Position numbers and translations under genes: made by a program. The notes under the pieces are model-generated. The model had not been told where the DNA came from, ran no database searches, and was given only the letters and a program-made list of their open reading frames with translations. This document shows positions 53,492 through 64,000 of a stretch of DNA of 64,000 nt, one piece after another. The first letter of the stretch is position 1, and every line of letters begins with the position of its first letter. The stretch lies in NCBI GenBank assembly GCA_950097015.1, contig CATNEN010000038.1, positions 35,240,501-35,304,500 on the forward strand. Direction: 5' to 3'. The stretch comes from Macrostomum hystrix (taxonomy: Eukaryota; Platyhelminthes; Macrostomidae).

Positions 53492-56400
53492 TCATAACAG
53501 AGATAAGCAGTAGAACAGCAGCAGAAGCCAAGCAAGCAAATGCGTCTTCGAAAGCCACAAAGTCAATCTCGAATTGCAGTCGCGACGTAGTTGAAGTCTG
53601 TCAATGGGTCCGTTGCACAATGGCTGCTGACAGCAGATGATACTGGCACTTTCGTAGCAGACGCTTGGTACGGGAAGTCGAATGACAGGGCCAGAACTCG
53701 ACACTATTACCTGTTGAGTTTGGAAGAGATAAGGGGCACAAGAAGTGATTAACAGTTGAAAAACAACGCTATTTTCCCTCTGGGGAAAGACCACAGGAGT
53801 TGCAAATACCCACTGCCTACTTGACGATAGCTCCCAAACCGAATGACCAGTTTTCGTGAGAGTATAAACAAGTTTTCGCCCTTTTCGGATAAACTGACTA
53901 CCTTTTTAAGCCTTCCGAGTAAGCACCGTCGAGATATTCAGCGATGATTATCGAGTGACAAGGACAACAATTATTGCAATGTATAAACCTTTTTCCATTT
54001 TGGTTGAAAAAAAACTAAGAATATAGTCAATACAATAAAACCGAAGTGGTTATATGATGGATTTTGTGGCTCTTGCCACCAGACACTCTTGCTGTTTCTA
54101 CGGTTAGGAGATAAAAGGATTGACGAGCCCAAATATTAAAATGTGTATTCTTGAGCAAGGCCTTCATTCTCTAGAGCTTCAGTTCAACCAGCTGTAAAAT
54201 GAGTGTGAATTAAGCCTCCACAGTCCATCGACTGAAAAGCTTACACAGTAAGCTAATAATATTTGCTAGAAATTTGTTTTTCGATTTCTTTGTTGATCAA
54301 TTTTGCGAGTGCTGCAATAATGAAATTTATTCACTGAAACCATCATCCTAAGTTTGGGGTGGTGAGTAGCAGAGCGGTTAACGCGTTTGCCTCTCGCATC
54401 AAGTTCGATTCCACGACGAGGCCACGTTTATTTGGGGCGCAGCCGCGGAGAGAAGGCTTGGAGGCTTGTCGTGCGCTTTATGCCATAGAGGGCCAACCTC
54501 CAAGGCTCAGTGAAAGTGTACACTGCCTGACGATGAGACAGTCAGGGCAGATGTGTAGTTCGTACACACGTGTGAGTTTGAGTCATTGCCTCCTCGCTGG
54601 CTGCGAGTCTACTGTCACCAAATGATGTGCCAGTGTTTACAGCTCTCTTGCTATATTGTTCATATTATTAAACAAAGTTTCTGTAACTATGTAATAATGC
54701 TCTGTACTGTAAGCACATCACAACTAGCTTACCACGCAGTATTTTCCACTAGCTGTTGGTGTCTGCTCATCGACTGTCGGACAGTTCTGACAGTTGTAGC
54801 AAATGATTCTGGAGTCGGCACTGCTGTTGCCCTGAGCTATGGCGAACGGTGCTAGAATTTTTGAGGGGGATTTTTAAGGGTCTTGAAGATATTCAAGGAC
54901 AGAATTTTCGGATTATGTAGGATTGGAATTTGAAAATAATTTGAAGATACTTTGAGATGGGATTTGAAGATTAGTGCTCAGCGCTTTGTCCTGAAATGAT
55001 TTGAGATGGGATTTCAGGATGGGATGGGATTTTAACATAATTGGAGACGGGATTTCGGAATATTTTCAGATGAGATTTAACGATAAAAGCGACCAAGAAA
55101 TTGTTCTTTGCCAATCAATTCTCGTTTTAAGTGTAAGAGACAAAAATGTGAGATGTTTTTATTTAAATACTTGCTATGGAACTCACTCAAATAGATTAGC
55201 AATCCAAGTATGATTCCACAATGGTTCATGTTGTCGAAAATTTCAGAAAACTTTCTAATTATTTTTAAACGTGCCTATCAAAGTGTGGACAGAAGCCTAT
55301 AAATTTATAAGCGTATTCAGGTGTAAGCAGTGATGGATACCTGTGGCAGACATGAAGGCTATTTTCGACAAAAAATCACTGGCTACATGAATTAATCCAG
55401 CATGTTTGCAATGGGTGCTTTGCTGTGCATTCTCTAGCTGATTGCAAGGGAGGTCAATATTACTTGCAAACTGTTATGTGCTTTATGTACAGATCTCTCT
55501 ATCATAGTAGTGCGTACATCTCCTTCTATACTGACTCCTTCCATCTAACCCTCCGAACATGCAGCATCTCCCCCTTCCCCTGTGTACGGCACGGCCTTCT
55601 AAATTCACTTTCCGAACTTTCACTCCGTCAAAAAATCGTGTGCGTTTATGGTTCTATCACTTTACCAGTAGCGTAGGGAAATTGAGAGATGTACTTTATC
55701 GTCTTATATTTACATGTACATGAAGATGTACGTATAAATCTTATCGTACATAAAAAAATCTGTCATAATTTTATCGCGCCAGAATTTCATCTCATCTCTC
55801 GAGTATCTCATCTCTCCCCTATCTCTTCTCTCCTGGGTCTCATCTCTCCTGTTTCTCATCTCTCCCCTATTTCTTCTCTCCTGTGGCTCATTTCTCCTGT
55901 GTCTCATCTCTAACCTTTCTCATGTCTCCACTATCTCATATTTCTAAAGTCAATGCTACAGAACTGAGATTCTTCAGGACTGCAAAGCTACTGGACTGAG
56001 ATTCTTCAGGACTGCAAAGCTACTGGACTGAGATTCTTCAGGACTGCAAAGCTACTGGACTGAGATTCTTCAGGACTGCAAAGCTACTGGACTGAGATTC
56101 TTCAGGACTGCAAAGCTACTGGACTGAGATTCTTCAGGACTGCAAAGCTACTGGACTGAGATTCTTCAGGACTGCACAGCTACTGGACTGAGATTCTTCA
56201 GGACTGCAAAGCTACTGGACTGAGATTCTTCAGGACTGCACAGCTACTGGACTGAGATTCTTCAGGACTGCAAACTTACTGGACTGAGATTCTTCAGGAC
56301 TGCACAGCTACTGGACTGAGATTCTTCAGGACTGCAAAGCTACTGGACTGAGATTCTTCAGGACTGCAAAGCTACTGGACTGAGATTCTTCAGGACTGCA

Positions 56401-59400
56401 AAGCTACTGGACTGAGATTCTTCAGGACTGCAAAGCTACTGGACTGAGATTCTTCAGGACTGCAAAGCTACTGGACTGAGATTCTTCAGGACTGCACAGC
56501 TACTGGACTGAGATTCTTCAGGACTGCAAAGCTACTGGACTGAGATTCTTCAGGACTGCACAGCTACTGGACTGAGATTCTTCAGGACTGCAAACTTACT
56601 GGACTGAGATTCTTCAGGACTGCACAGCTACTGGACTGAGATTCTTCAGGACTGCAAAGCTACTGGACTGAGATTCTTCAGGACTGCAAAGCTACTGGAC
56701 TGAGATTCTTCAGGACTGCAAAGCTACTGGACTGAGATTCTTCAGGACTGCAAAGCTACTGGACTGAGATTCTTCAGGACTGCACGATTTAACTTGCTAT
56801 AGAAATAGATGATGGCAGAAACGGTTTATTTTTTATTGCGTTTGAAGTACGAGTTTGAGTACGAGTATGAGTTTGCTTATTGCGCAAAAGTATTATAGCT
56901 TCAAATGTAGCTATTGAGTAATTAGCAAGTTTTAAATATGCAATGCTAAAAATATTATATTTTTTGGTTCATAAGTGGTAGGATTGGCTTCTTTTTAATG
57001 ATGCTTAAACAAGAACTTCTATACCACCTCTAGTTCATTCGTCTGTTTTTGCTTTAGTAGGCATGGTACAGAACGTTCGGATTATTGTAAAAAAAAGCAC
57101 AGAAACTAGAAAATCATCCATGGAACATTGCTTTATAGGCTGCAGTTGCTGACAATCTGCTGCAGGACAACCGAAACTATCAGAAGGAACAGAGCACCAG
57201 ACACTTGATGGCCGGTGTTGCACAGGTTAGATACGCAGCAGTATGAATAATCCAGTACCTCAAGGCAGAACGGAACAGCGCTTCTAGCGACAATTCCTTT
57301 CACAACCAATTTCTGTTTGTTAAATTGTTAAAAAGTAAATTCTATTCAGAGGTTGCATCGGAAAGATTTAGGGATTAGAAATCATATTCATTTGGTGGCA
57401 GACTCAAGTCTATGTGCATGGCCTCCTAAAGATTCCTACTCAGGGACTTTGGTGTGAGAGGCAAACGTGCGAACAAATCTCTCCCTCAGCCCCAGATAAT
57501 GAAAAGTTTAGTTTGATATTTTAACCACAAGTAAAATAAATTTTTGTGTTTTTTCGAATCCAATTGACAGGACTGCAAACTTACTGGACTGAGATTCTTC
57601 AGGACTGCAAAGCTACTGGACTAAGATTCGTCAGGACTGCAAAGCTACTGGACTGGGATTCTTCAGGACAGCGGATCTACTGGGCTGAGATTCTTCAGGA
57701 CTGCAAAGCTTCTGGACTGAGATTCTTCAGGACTGCAAACTTACTGGACTGAGATTCTTCAGGACTGCAAAGCTACCGGACTGAGATTCTTCAGGACTGC
57801 AAAGCTACTGGACTGAGATTCTTCAGGACTGCAAAGCTACTGGACTGAGATTCTTCAGGACTGCAAAGCTATGGACTGAGATTCTTTAGGACTGCAAAGC
57901 TACTGGACTAAGATTCTTCAGGACTGCGGATCTACTGGAATGAGATTCTTCAGGACTGCGGATCTACTGGAATGAGATTCTTCAGGACTGCGGATCTACT
58001 GGAATGAGATTCTTCAGGACTGCGGATCTACTGGACTGAGATTCTTCAGAACTGCAAAGCTTCTGGACTGAGATTCTTCAGGACTGCAAACTTACTGGAC
58101 TGAGATTCTTCAGGACTGCAAAGCTACTGGACTGAGATTCTTCAGGACTGCAAAGCTATGGACTGAGATTCTTTAGGACTGCAAAGCTACTGGACTAAGA
58201 TTCTTCAGGACTGCGGATCTAATGGAATGAGATTCTTCAGGACTGCGGATCTACTGGAATGAGATTCTTCAGGACTGCGGATCTACTGGAATGAGATTCT
58301 TCAGGACTGCGGATCTACTGGACTGAGATTCTTCAGGACTGCAAAGCTTCTGGACTGAGATTCTTCAGGACTGCAAACTTACTGGACTGAGATTCTTCAG
58401 GACTGGAAACTTACTGGACTGAGATTCTTCAGGACTGCAAAGCTACTGGACTGAGATTCTTCAGGACTGCAAACTTACTGGACTGAGATTCTTCAGGACT
58501 GCAAAGCTACCGGACTGAGATTCTTCAGGACTGCAAAGCTACTGGACTGAGATTCTTCAGGACTGCAAAGCTACTGGACTGAGATTCTTCAGGACTGCAA
58601 AGCTACTGGACGGAGATTCGTCAGGACTGCAAAGCTACTGGACTGAGATTCGTCAGGACTGCAAAGCTACTGGACTGAGATTCTTCAGGACTACGAATCT
58701 ACTGGACTGAGATTCATTAGGACTACGAATCTGCTGGACTGAGATTCTTTAGGACTACAAATCTACTGGACTGAGATTCTTTAGGACTACAAATCTACTG
58801 GACTGAGATTCTTTAGGACTACAAATCTACTGGACTGAGATTCTTTAGGACTACAAATCTACTGGACTGAGATTCGTCAGGACTACGAATCTACTGGACT
58901 GAGATTCTTTAGGACTACCAATCTATTGGACTGAGATTCTTTAGGACTACGAATCTACTGGACTGAGATTCTTTAGGACTACGAATCTACTGGACTGAGA
59001 TTCTTTAGGACTACCAATCTACTGGACTGAGATTCTTTAGGACTACAAATCTACTGGACTGAGATTCTTTAGGACTACGAATCTACTGGACTGAGATTCT
59101 TTAGGACTACGAATCTACTGGACTGAGATTCTTTAGGACTACGAATCTACTGGACTGAGATTCTTTAGGACTACGAATCTACTGGACTGAGATTCTTTAG
59201 GACTACGAATCTACTGGACTGAGATTCTTTAGGACTACGAATCTACTGGACTGAGATTCTTTAGGACTACGAATCTACTTGACTGAGATTCTTTAGGACT
59301 ACGAATCTACTGGACTGAGATTCTTTAGGACTACGAATCTACTGGACTGAGATTCTTTAGGACTACGAATCTACTGGACTGAGATTCTTTAGGACTACGA

Positions 59401-59706
59401 ATCTACTGGACTGAGATTGCGTTTATGTCCACTGCAGCGCTTGTTTTTAGGTTCGTGATACATGACTCACAAGGCAGTATGAACTCTCTATTATTTCGGT
59501 TGTATCGTCCACACTATTGCAGCCTATGCAGACATAGCACTTTGCGGCGTTGGTTCCAGCGATGCAAACTAAAATGTTAAAAATCGTTGTATGAAGCTTT
59601 AAAACTAATGAAAGCTGAATTTCTAAATTGAAAAAAAATGATGAGACTGTCTTGACTAACATGCAGACAGTATTCCGATCGAAAGAATGGAACGAAGTTT
59701 CAACAT
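53492..59706 (-). CDS. Ly6/uPAR three-finger protein with GPI-anchor signal, three exons
   Basis: Exons 59706-59661, 59568-59471 and 53710-53492 join in phase (1, then 0) to 120 residues. Junctions: GCAT|GTTAGT to CATTTTAG|TTTGC; GCCTT|GTGAGT to CTCAACAG|GTAATA. Exon 1 encodes most of the signal peptide (MLKLRSILSIGILSA), completed in exon 2 (FCIAGTNA). The mature part starts AKCYVCIGCNSVDD, runs through SSYCLVIVSSSGP and VCYES, and ends in the family hallmark CCQQPLCNG: eight Cys in three-finger order. A C-terminal hydrophobic tail (LLAWLLLLFYCLSLL) is a GPI-attachment signal. Ly6 proteins sit on the outer cell surface and bind receptors or ligands; the role here is unknown. The family includes toxins, but a GPI-anchored form argues for a membrane protein. 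The second intron is 5.76 kb, with two minisatellite blocks and several SINE/R3 copies. Confidence 0.85.
53755..54090. mobile_element. R3 repeat in the Ly6 intron
   Basis: GCAAATACCCACTGCCTACT, GATAGCTCCCAAACCGAATG, GAGATATTCAGCGATGATTA and TTTTGTGGCTCTTGCCACCA match both arms of R3. The first of these also matches the copy at 36.3 kb. Confidence 0.7.
54356..54645 (+). mobile_element. SINE1, copy 7
   Basis: GGTGGTGAGTAGCAGAGCGG, GTTCGATTCCACGACGAGGC, GGGCGCAGCCGCGGAGAGAA and GACGATGAGACAGTC. It lacks the ACACAC segment. It is antisense within the Ly6 intron. Confidence 0.85.
54646..55780. other. Ly6 intron, mostly unique
   Basis: A degenerate repeat of TTTGAGATGGGATTT lies at 54.87-55.08 kb. 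The rest is AT-rich with nothing recognised. Confidence 0.4.
55781..55945. repeat. Pyrimidine-rich degenerate repeat
   Basis: Imperfect copies of CTCATCTCTCCCCTATCT / TCTTCTCTCCTG. A similar, shorter stretch lies at 7645-7690. Confidence 0.7.
55965..56787. repeat. Minisatellite, 32-bp unit, block A
   Basis: About 25 copies of a 32-bp unit (core CTGGACTGAGATTCTTCAGG, ACTGCAAAGCTA). The variant pair GCACAGC and GCAAACTTAC recurs at about 56236 and 56556, 320 bp (10 units) apart. The same unit makes up block B at 57565-59420. Confidence 0.97.
56788..57404. other. Unique sequence separating the two 32-bp blocks
   Basis: Not repeat-derived. Short frames here have no motif. It may be an insertion that split one array. 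Confidence 0.4.
57405..57505 (-). repeat. SINE1 head, strongly decayed
   Basis: CATGGCCTCCTAAAGATTCC, GGGACTTTGGTGTGAGAGGC and AAACGTGCGAACAAATCTCT follow the reverse of the SINE1 head (GGCCTCGCCG..., GGTGCGAGAGGCAAACGCG). Confidence 0.55.
57565..59420. repeat. Minisatellite, 32-bp unit, block B, three zones
   Basis: About 58 copies of the same 32-bp unit as block A. Zones: GCAAAGCTAC types with a GCGGATCTAC subset (57.57-58.68 kb, with repeated blocks about 288 bp apart), then GACTACGAATCTACTGGACT with CTTTAGG (58.69-59.42 kb). The array ends about 50 bp inside the 5' end of the Ly6 intron (donor at 59470 on the minus strand). Confidence 0.97.
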
Positions 59707-60966
59707 TTTTCTAGCTTCCAGTAAGGCTTGGACAGGTGCTGTAGAAGAAACTCGCCCTGCTTTTAAAAAATTTAGCGATAAATATTCCTTTAGCTTGATG
59801 CGAAATTAAAGTAGAGAAACTGCAGCAAGTTATAAACACACCGAAAGTTATTCAGAATAAACTTTAGTGCTGGAGGAAGTGTACAACGTTGTCTAGAAAT
59901 GACGAAACAGCTTGTCGCTAACTTTTATGAGCAGTGGAGTCTAATGGGAATAAACAGGGTATGTTCAGCGAATGAATATTTGGTAAATATGATTTCGCTG
60001 AATTAACGCATTTGTCAGACTATGTGGATAGTAGCGTGGCTACTCCAGGTTAGTGAACGCGGCGGGGGAGGACCGCTGCCCCACCCCAGCCTTTGGGGGT
60101 GTTTTAAGCGCCATGCGCGGGCCTCCTGCGCACGGCTGCCCTATCACGGCGTGCTCAATGTCTTATCTTTATCCATGATTTTTTACTCCCTAATCTTTCT
60201 TACCGCTGTTAAATAAAACTTTTTCTTATTGCTAAAAATGCTTTCGCACCTCACAGGGGTTTTGTTCCCCGCTTTGTTCGCTTTGCTCACCACTGCCTCG
60301 CCTTCGCCTTACTTCCGCGGCGCTGTTCACAAAATCCTCCTAATTGATTTCTTCTCATTACCGATGATTAACTTTACTTTACTTTAGTTTCAGCTTCCAT
60401 TTCAATTCATTAGTTTTGTCGTGCCGTAACAACAGGGAGAACTATTGTTTTAAGATAGCTCAGCTAAGAAAAATACAAACCTAATTAATGGCCACTCTGG
60501 CCCTTTATATTATTTTGAACATGACTGACGGCAACGTGCCGCCCAAAACATAATGTGAATATAGCGCAATCAACCAGAGTAACGTGCCGTATGTGGACGC
60601 TACGAAGAACAAGTACATTAGTTAAGAAGTACCTTAGTTTAGCAGACAGACACGCACAGTACAGCAGAGATAGTTAATGATTATGAACATAGTTAACTAG
60701 TCAAGTGGTGCCACAGTTTTTTATACTTATTGTCTTTGGCCTTAATACAGGCTTTTAACTCAGCTAAAAACTACATATCCGCAAGTGCAATGTCCTCAAA
60801 CAAATATGAAATACATAAAGTCAAATCAAATGCGCTTGGCGGCCACACATTAAATTCATTGTCTCCGACCATTTTGGTAGCAGAGCGACTAAATCCGGCC
60901 CAAGCGACAAGTTTGATCCACGCCATGTCGAATCCATGCGCATTCGTCAGTACGACCGACAGATGC
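59707..60966. other. Upstream of the Ly6 gene; possible retrotransposon LTR
   Basis: 59.7-60.0 kb should hold the Ly6 promoter. A GC-rich patch (60055-60150) is followed by AATAAAACTTTTTC (60213). The stretch 60.2-60.96 kb lies where the 3' LTR of the minus-strand Gypsy element should be, but without its partner I cannot define LTR ends. Confidence 0.3.
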
Positions 60967-63900
60967 TCAGAGGATACAGATACTTGTATTTACTTCTTGT
61001 TCAGTCGGCTGTGCAAATGACTCTGCATCGAAGACTTTGCCTTCAGCCTCAGTAGAAGCAGTAGAATTGAGCTCCTTGAACTCTGACGGCTCCTTGGCCT
61101 GTGAAGTCTCCTGGTCTAGAGTCCTGGTAGTGATGTCGGATTGGTGCACTAACCGGGCTCGATCCAACCGGGAATTTGGTTGGGATTCGATTTCACACGA
61201 ATGTACACAGGCTTAGCAGATTCTGTTGGTGGGTGAAACTCTGTTGCAGAAGTAGAAAAGAGCGTGCGCGGAATTTTCAGGATGACCTGGCCAGCAGGAA
61301 TGGCTCCGATTGCAGATGGTGTGGTGTTTTGTGTCAGGCAGAACGCGTTGATTGAATGGTCCACATCACCAGCTGATCTGTTTAGCGACAGCTTGAGCTC
61401 TTGAATCACTCGCTCATTGTCGACCAATGCCGCTGCGTGGCGTGGTGGCGTTCCTGCGACTCTTCGTTGACAAGCCTGGCCTCGGAGCGGCCTCTGTGAA
61501 CTTCTCCCGGCCTCTGCTCAGCCCGCTTGGACATCCTGGACATCTGGTGATGTCCAGGAGGCGCTAAAACGTGTTGTATTTGGTTTTGTTTTACGAAGCG
61601 CTGGAATTCTTCCGAACGAAAATTAGTTCCGTTGTCTAAGAGAAAAAACTTGGGCAAACCAACATTACTTAAAACTCCTCCTGCAAGCCTTGATGACAGA
61701 AGAAGATGCGAGGAAATTGCGAACTTGCACATCAATCCAGCAAGAAAATACGAGGAACTTAAAGTATTGGTACATCGCAATGTCGATGTGAACACGTTCA
61801 AGAAATTCCTAAGCATCCGTCCAACTGGCTAGGTTGGCATTGGGCTTCTTGAGTGCGTGTAGCTGGCATGTGGCGCATCTGTTAATGTGCAAGTCCATGG
61901 ATGGCCACAAGAAATACTGCCGTCCAAGACGAATCGTTCGGATGATGCTGCGATGCTGCTCGTGGAGAAATTTCAGAATTTTGAGTCTCATTGCAACGGG
62001 AGGAGCGATTGGAATGTAGACGATTCCATTCTGGATGGTGTATTCGGATCGGTCTTAACTATACGGCTGCATAGATCGTCCTTGAGCGTCTAAAATGCCA
62101 GGCAAATAAGTGCGAGTTCTGTGACTTTGCAAAAGACTTTATTCTCTCACTGTTCATCTTCGGCTTGAAGAGCCAGTCTCTTCGTCAAAAGTTATTTGCC
62201 AAGGACCAGTTCACGCTCGAAACTTCGAGTGACTGAATCTCAGGATCCTTGGAAGCAGAAATTCTTTGAAGAAGTGTCTGTCAGATTGTCTGAACTCCTG
62301 AAGACTGTTAATCTCTTGCATGTTTACACAGCTAGTCCTTGCGGCTTCTCGACAACTTGGCAATCTCAATTGTCTCTCCTTGGGGCGAGCATTGGGTCGA
62401 AAGGAGCGAGCATTGTCTCTCCTTTCGAATAGCACACCCTGTAGTTTTATGAGCTTAGAGTAAGAGCCCAACGCTGCGGACGAGCAGAAACACTCTCTGA
62501 AGTGTTCCTTGGGTTAAAGATGTACATCAGGGGCGATGGTCAGATAGAATCAGATAGCTCTCAGGTGACCTGATTTACCACACGAGAAACATGCGCCCTT
62601 TAGCTGCATCCTGCGAGAAATTGTTGAAAGTATTTTACTCCTTTAACTATTGCCAACGCCTCGCGCTCGATGTTAGAGTAGTTGGACTCGGCATGCGTCA
62701 GCATCTGACTAGCGAGCCAGACAGCTCGCCTTTGGTTCTCGTCATATAAGAGCACGAATCCAATGCCATCCTTTGACGCATCGCAAGTGAGATATAGCGG
62801 CTTCGAGATGTCGTACGGAACTACTACTCTAGCAATGTTGGCTTTTAATTTGTTAAATGCCAGTCTATGAGTCTCTGTGCAACTCAATTGTACGTTCTTC
62901 ATGGAAAAGTTCTTGCAAAAGAGTTCATAATTTCAAAGGGTGGATATAGCACTTCGCAGCTTGTCCTTGTCCCTTGGCTCTGGTAGCTCAGTCAAAGCCT
63001 CCATCCGAGTACAGTTGTCCGTATTAAAGTATGAAGCCGAGGAACTTGACACTTTCATTGCACTTTTGCGACTTTTGGGTGTTGATTCTGAAGCCATACT
63101 GCGAAAATCGGTTCTTTACGAGGGACAGAACTCGGTGATGCTCTTTCAGACCTGGTGTTCCGAACATATCGTCCTGGTACGAAGCGACGTTCGGTCGAAT
63201 GTCGCGGGGAAGTTTATCCATCACTTCTTGGAAGATCAACGGTGCCGCAGAGATTCCGAATTGCACTCGACAATAGTCTTCCTTGAGAATGGTAATGATC
63301 GGGCTGGGTAGCACATGCTTTCGAATGACACTCCGGATTTCAGGCGAAAGCTTGCTCTGAATTTGTCTGCCTCATTGACAGAGACATGAGAGCACTTTAA
63401 GCTTGAGTCCAAGTCAGGTATCAGGTGCAGTGCTCAATTGAAGTTCAAAACGAGAATACTGTGCGTGTCCGGCTCTCAAACGAAAATGTCTCCGACTGCG
63501 CTCTTCTCGCTGTTGTCCTTGACCGTAGCATACCTCAGCACTCCGAGAGCAGCTGCCTGTGAGCCCCCACACTTTCAGAGACTTTGTGTTGTCACTTTGG
63601 ATTTTAAGGCCGGTCCTTTCATAGTGATGGCAGTGATTTGGCTCCCAGAGTCGACGCAGATAGTAGTTTTCAAATCACCAATTCGAAGCTCTTCAACCAA
63701 AGGATACTACTTGCCGTTCCGAACTCAACAGATAGAATGCTGCCGGGTTGATCACGTTTGAGGCTTTAGTTTGAGGCTGGCATGCAGTGCACGGGTTTTG
63801 CAGCCAATCGGCATGCGGATGCAATGTGCCCTTGCTTTCCGAACTTGTTGCAGACTGCCTGACTGAATCTGCAAGCGGTTCTCAGGTGACCTGATTTACC

Positions 63901-64000
63901 ACACGAGAAACATGCGCCCTTTGAGGCTTGATTGGCGCCAGAAACGGAGTTAGCGCCGGCTTCTGAGTCTGGTTTTCGGACCGCCTTTGAAACGGCCGTC
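60967..64000 (-). mobile_element. Degenerate Ty3/Gypsy LTR retrotransposon (gag zinc knuckle and pol), partial
   Basis: Minus-strand fragments in canonical Gypsy order, from high to low coordinate. CCHC zinc knuckle [14 protein letters not shown] (about 63.9 kb), with a second knuckle lacking one Cys. Aspartic protease CVDSGSQITAI (63.65 kb). Reverse transcriptase C-terminal part with FGISAAPLIFQEVMDKL and YQDD (63.3-63.0 kb). RNase H YLTCDASKDGIGFVL and NYSNIEREALAIV (62.9-62.6 kb). Integrase zinc-binding domain (61.99-61.81 kb), integrase core DNGTNFRSEEFQRFV (61.7-61.5 kb) and an integrase C-terminal segment (61.43-61.15 kb). Frames are interrupted, and the N-terminal half of reverse transcriptase and part of the integrase core are missing, so the element is inactive. 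It is cut by the window edge. A 42-bp copy of the zinc-knuckle DNA sits inside pol at 62560. Confidence 0.92.

Noticed and set aside
53292-53558. Minus-strand frame MAFEDAFACLASAAVLLLIS as a separate secreted protein
   Set aside because: It overlaps the last Ly6 exon in another frame. The Ly6 reading, with CCQQPLCNG and a GPI signal, accounts for this DNA.
63438-63761. Plus-strand secreted protein (MSPTALFSLLSLTVAYLSTP...)
   Set aside because: It is antisense to the Gypsy protease region (CVDSGSQITAI on the minus strand), which explains the open frame.

Overview
This is animal (metazoan) nuclear DNA, not bacterial. Genes are split by introns with GT..AG ends, and the proteins recognised are animal types: a DHHC palmitoyltransferase, a class A GPCR, UFD1, a Ly6 three-finger protein and a PABP MLLE domain. 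tRNA-derived SINEs, a Tc1/mariner relic and a Ty3/Gypsy retrotransposon are also present. Compact genes, two probable neuropeptide or secreted-peptide precursors and the extreme load of locus-specific minisatellites would fit a free-living flatworm such as Macrostomum. The species is an inference that the sequence does not prove.

Layout. 0-11 kb: a 21-bp array; a small secreted precursor ending in MRFG (minus strand); SINEs; a 2.3-kb array of 18-bp units; a 22-bp array; and a two-exon gene for a protein with two membrane segments (9.3-10.2 kb), with one minisatellite in its intron and another after its stop. 11-18.6 kb: four more arrays (mixed, 23, 30 and 47 bp) and no gene. 18.6-24.6 kb: a two-exon zDHHC palmitoyltransferase (minus) whose 5.1-kb intron is almost wholly a 30-bp minisatellite. 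25-32 kb: a decayed Tc1-like transposase, a short two-exon gene carrying a PABP C-terminal (MLLE) domain, and a 26-bp array. 32.7-40.3 kb: a 56/27-bp array, a small secreted peptide with its own TATA box (minus), and an orphan class A GPCR in one coding exon with a 17/18-bp array upstream and a 15-bp array starting just after its stop. 41-51 kb: SINEs, a foldback-like repeat family (called R3 here), a small Cys-rich protein, UFD1 (two exons, minus), a WSC-domain secreted protein (two exons) and a four-exon gene of unknown function. 53.5-59.7 kb: a three-exon Ly6/GPI-anchored protein (minus) whose 5.8-kb intron holds two blocks of the same 32-bp minisatellite. 61-64 kb: a degenerate Ty3/Gypsy element (minus) that runs to the window edge.

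The genes do not form a pathway; they are ordinary neighbouring metazoan genes. The unifying theme is structural. About a third of the window is tandem repeat, in about 17 unrelated families, nearly all confined to one locus each and lying in introns, just after stop codons or between genes. In two genes the minisatellite begins exactly at the first base of the intron. The first unit carries the working 5' splice site GT, and the units that follow carry AT there. That is the observation in this window most likely to be new.

All splice junctions were inferred by eye from GT/AG sites, reading-frame phase and protein-family fit. No search or transcript data were available.
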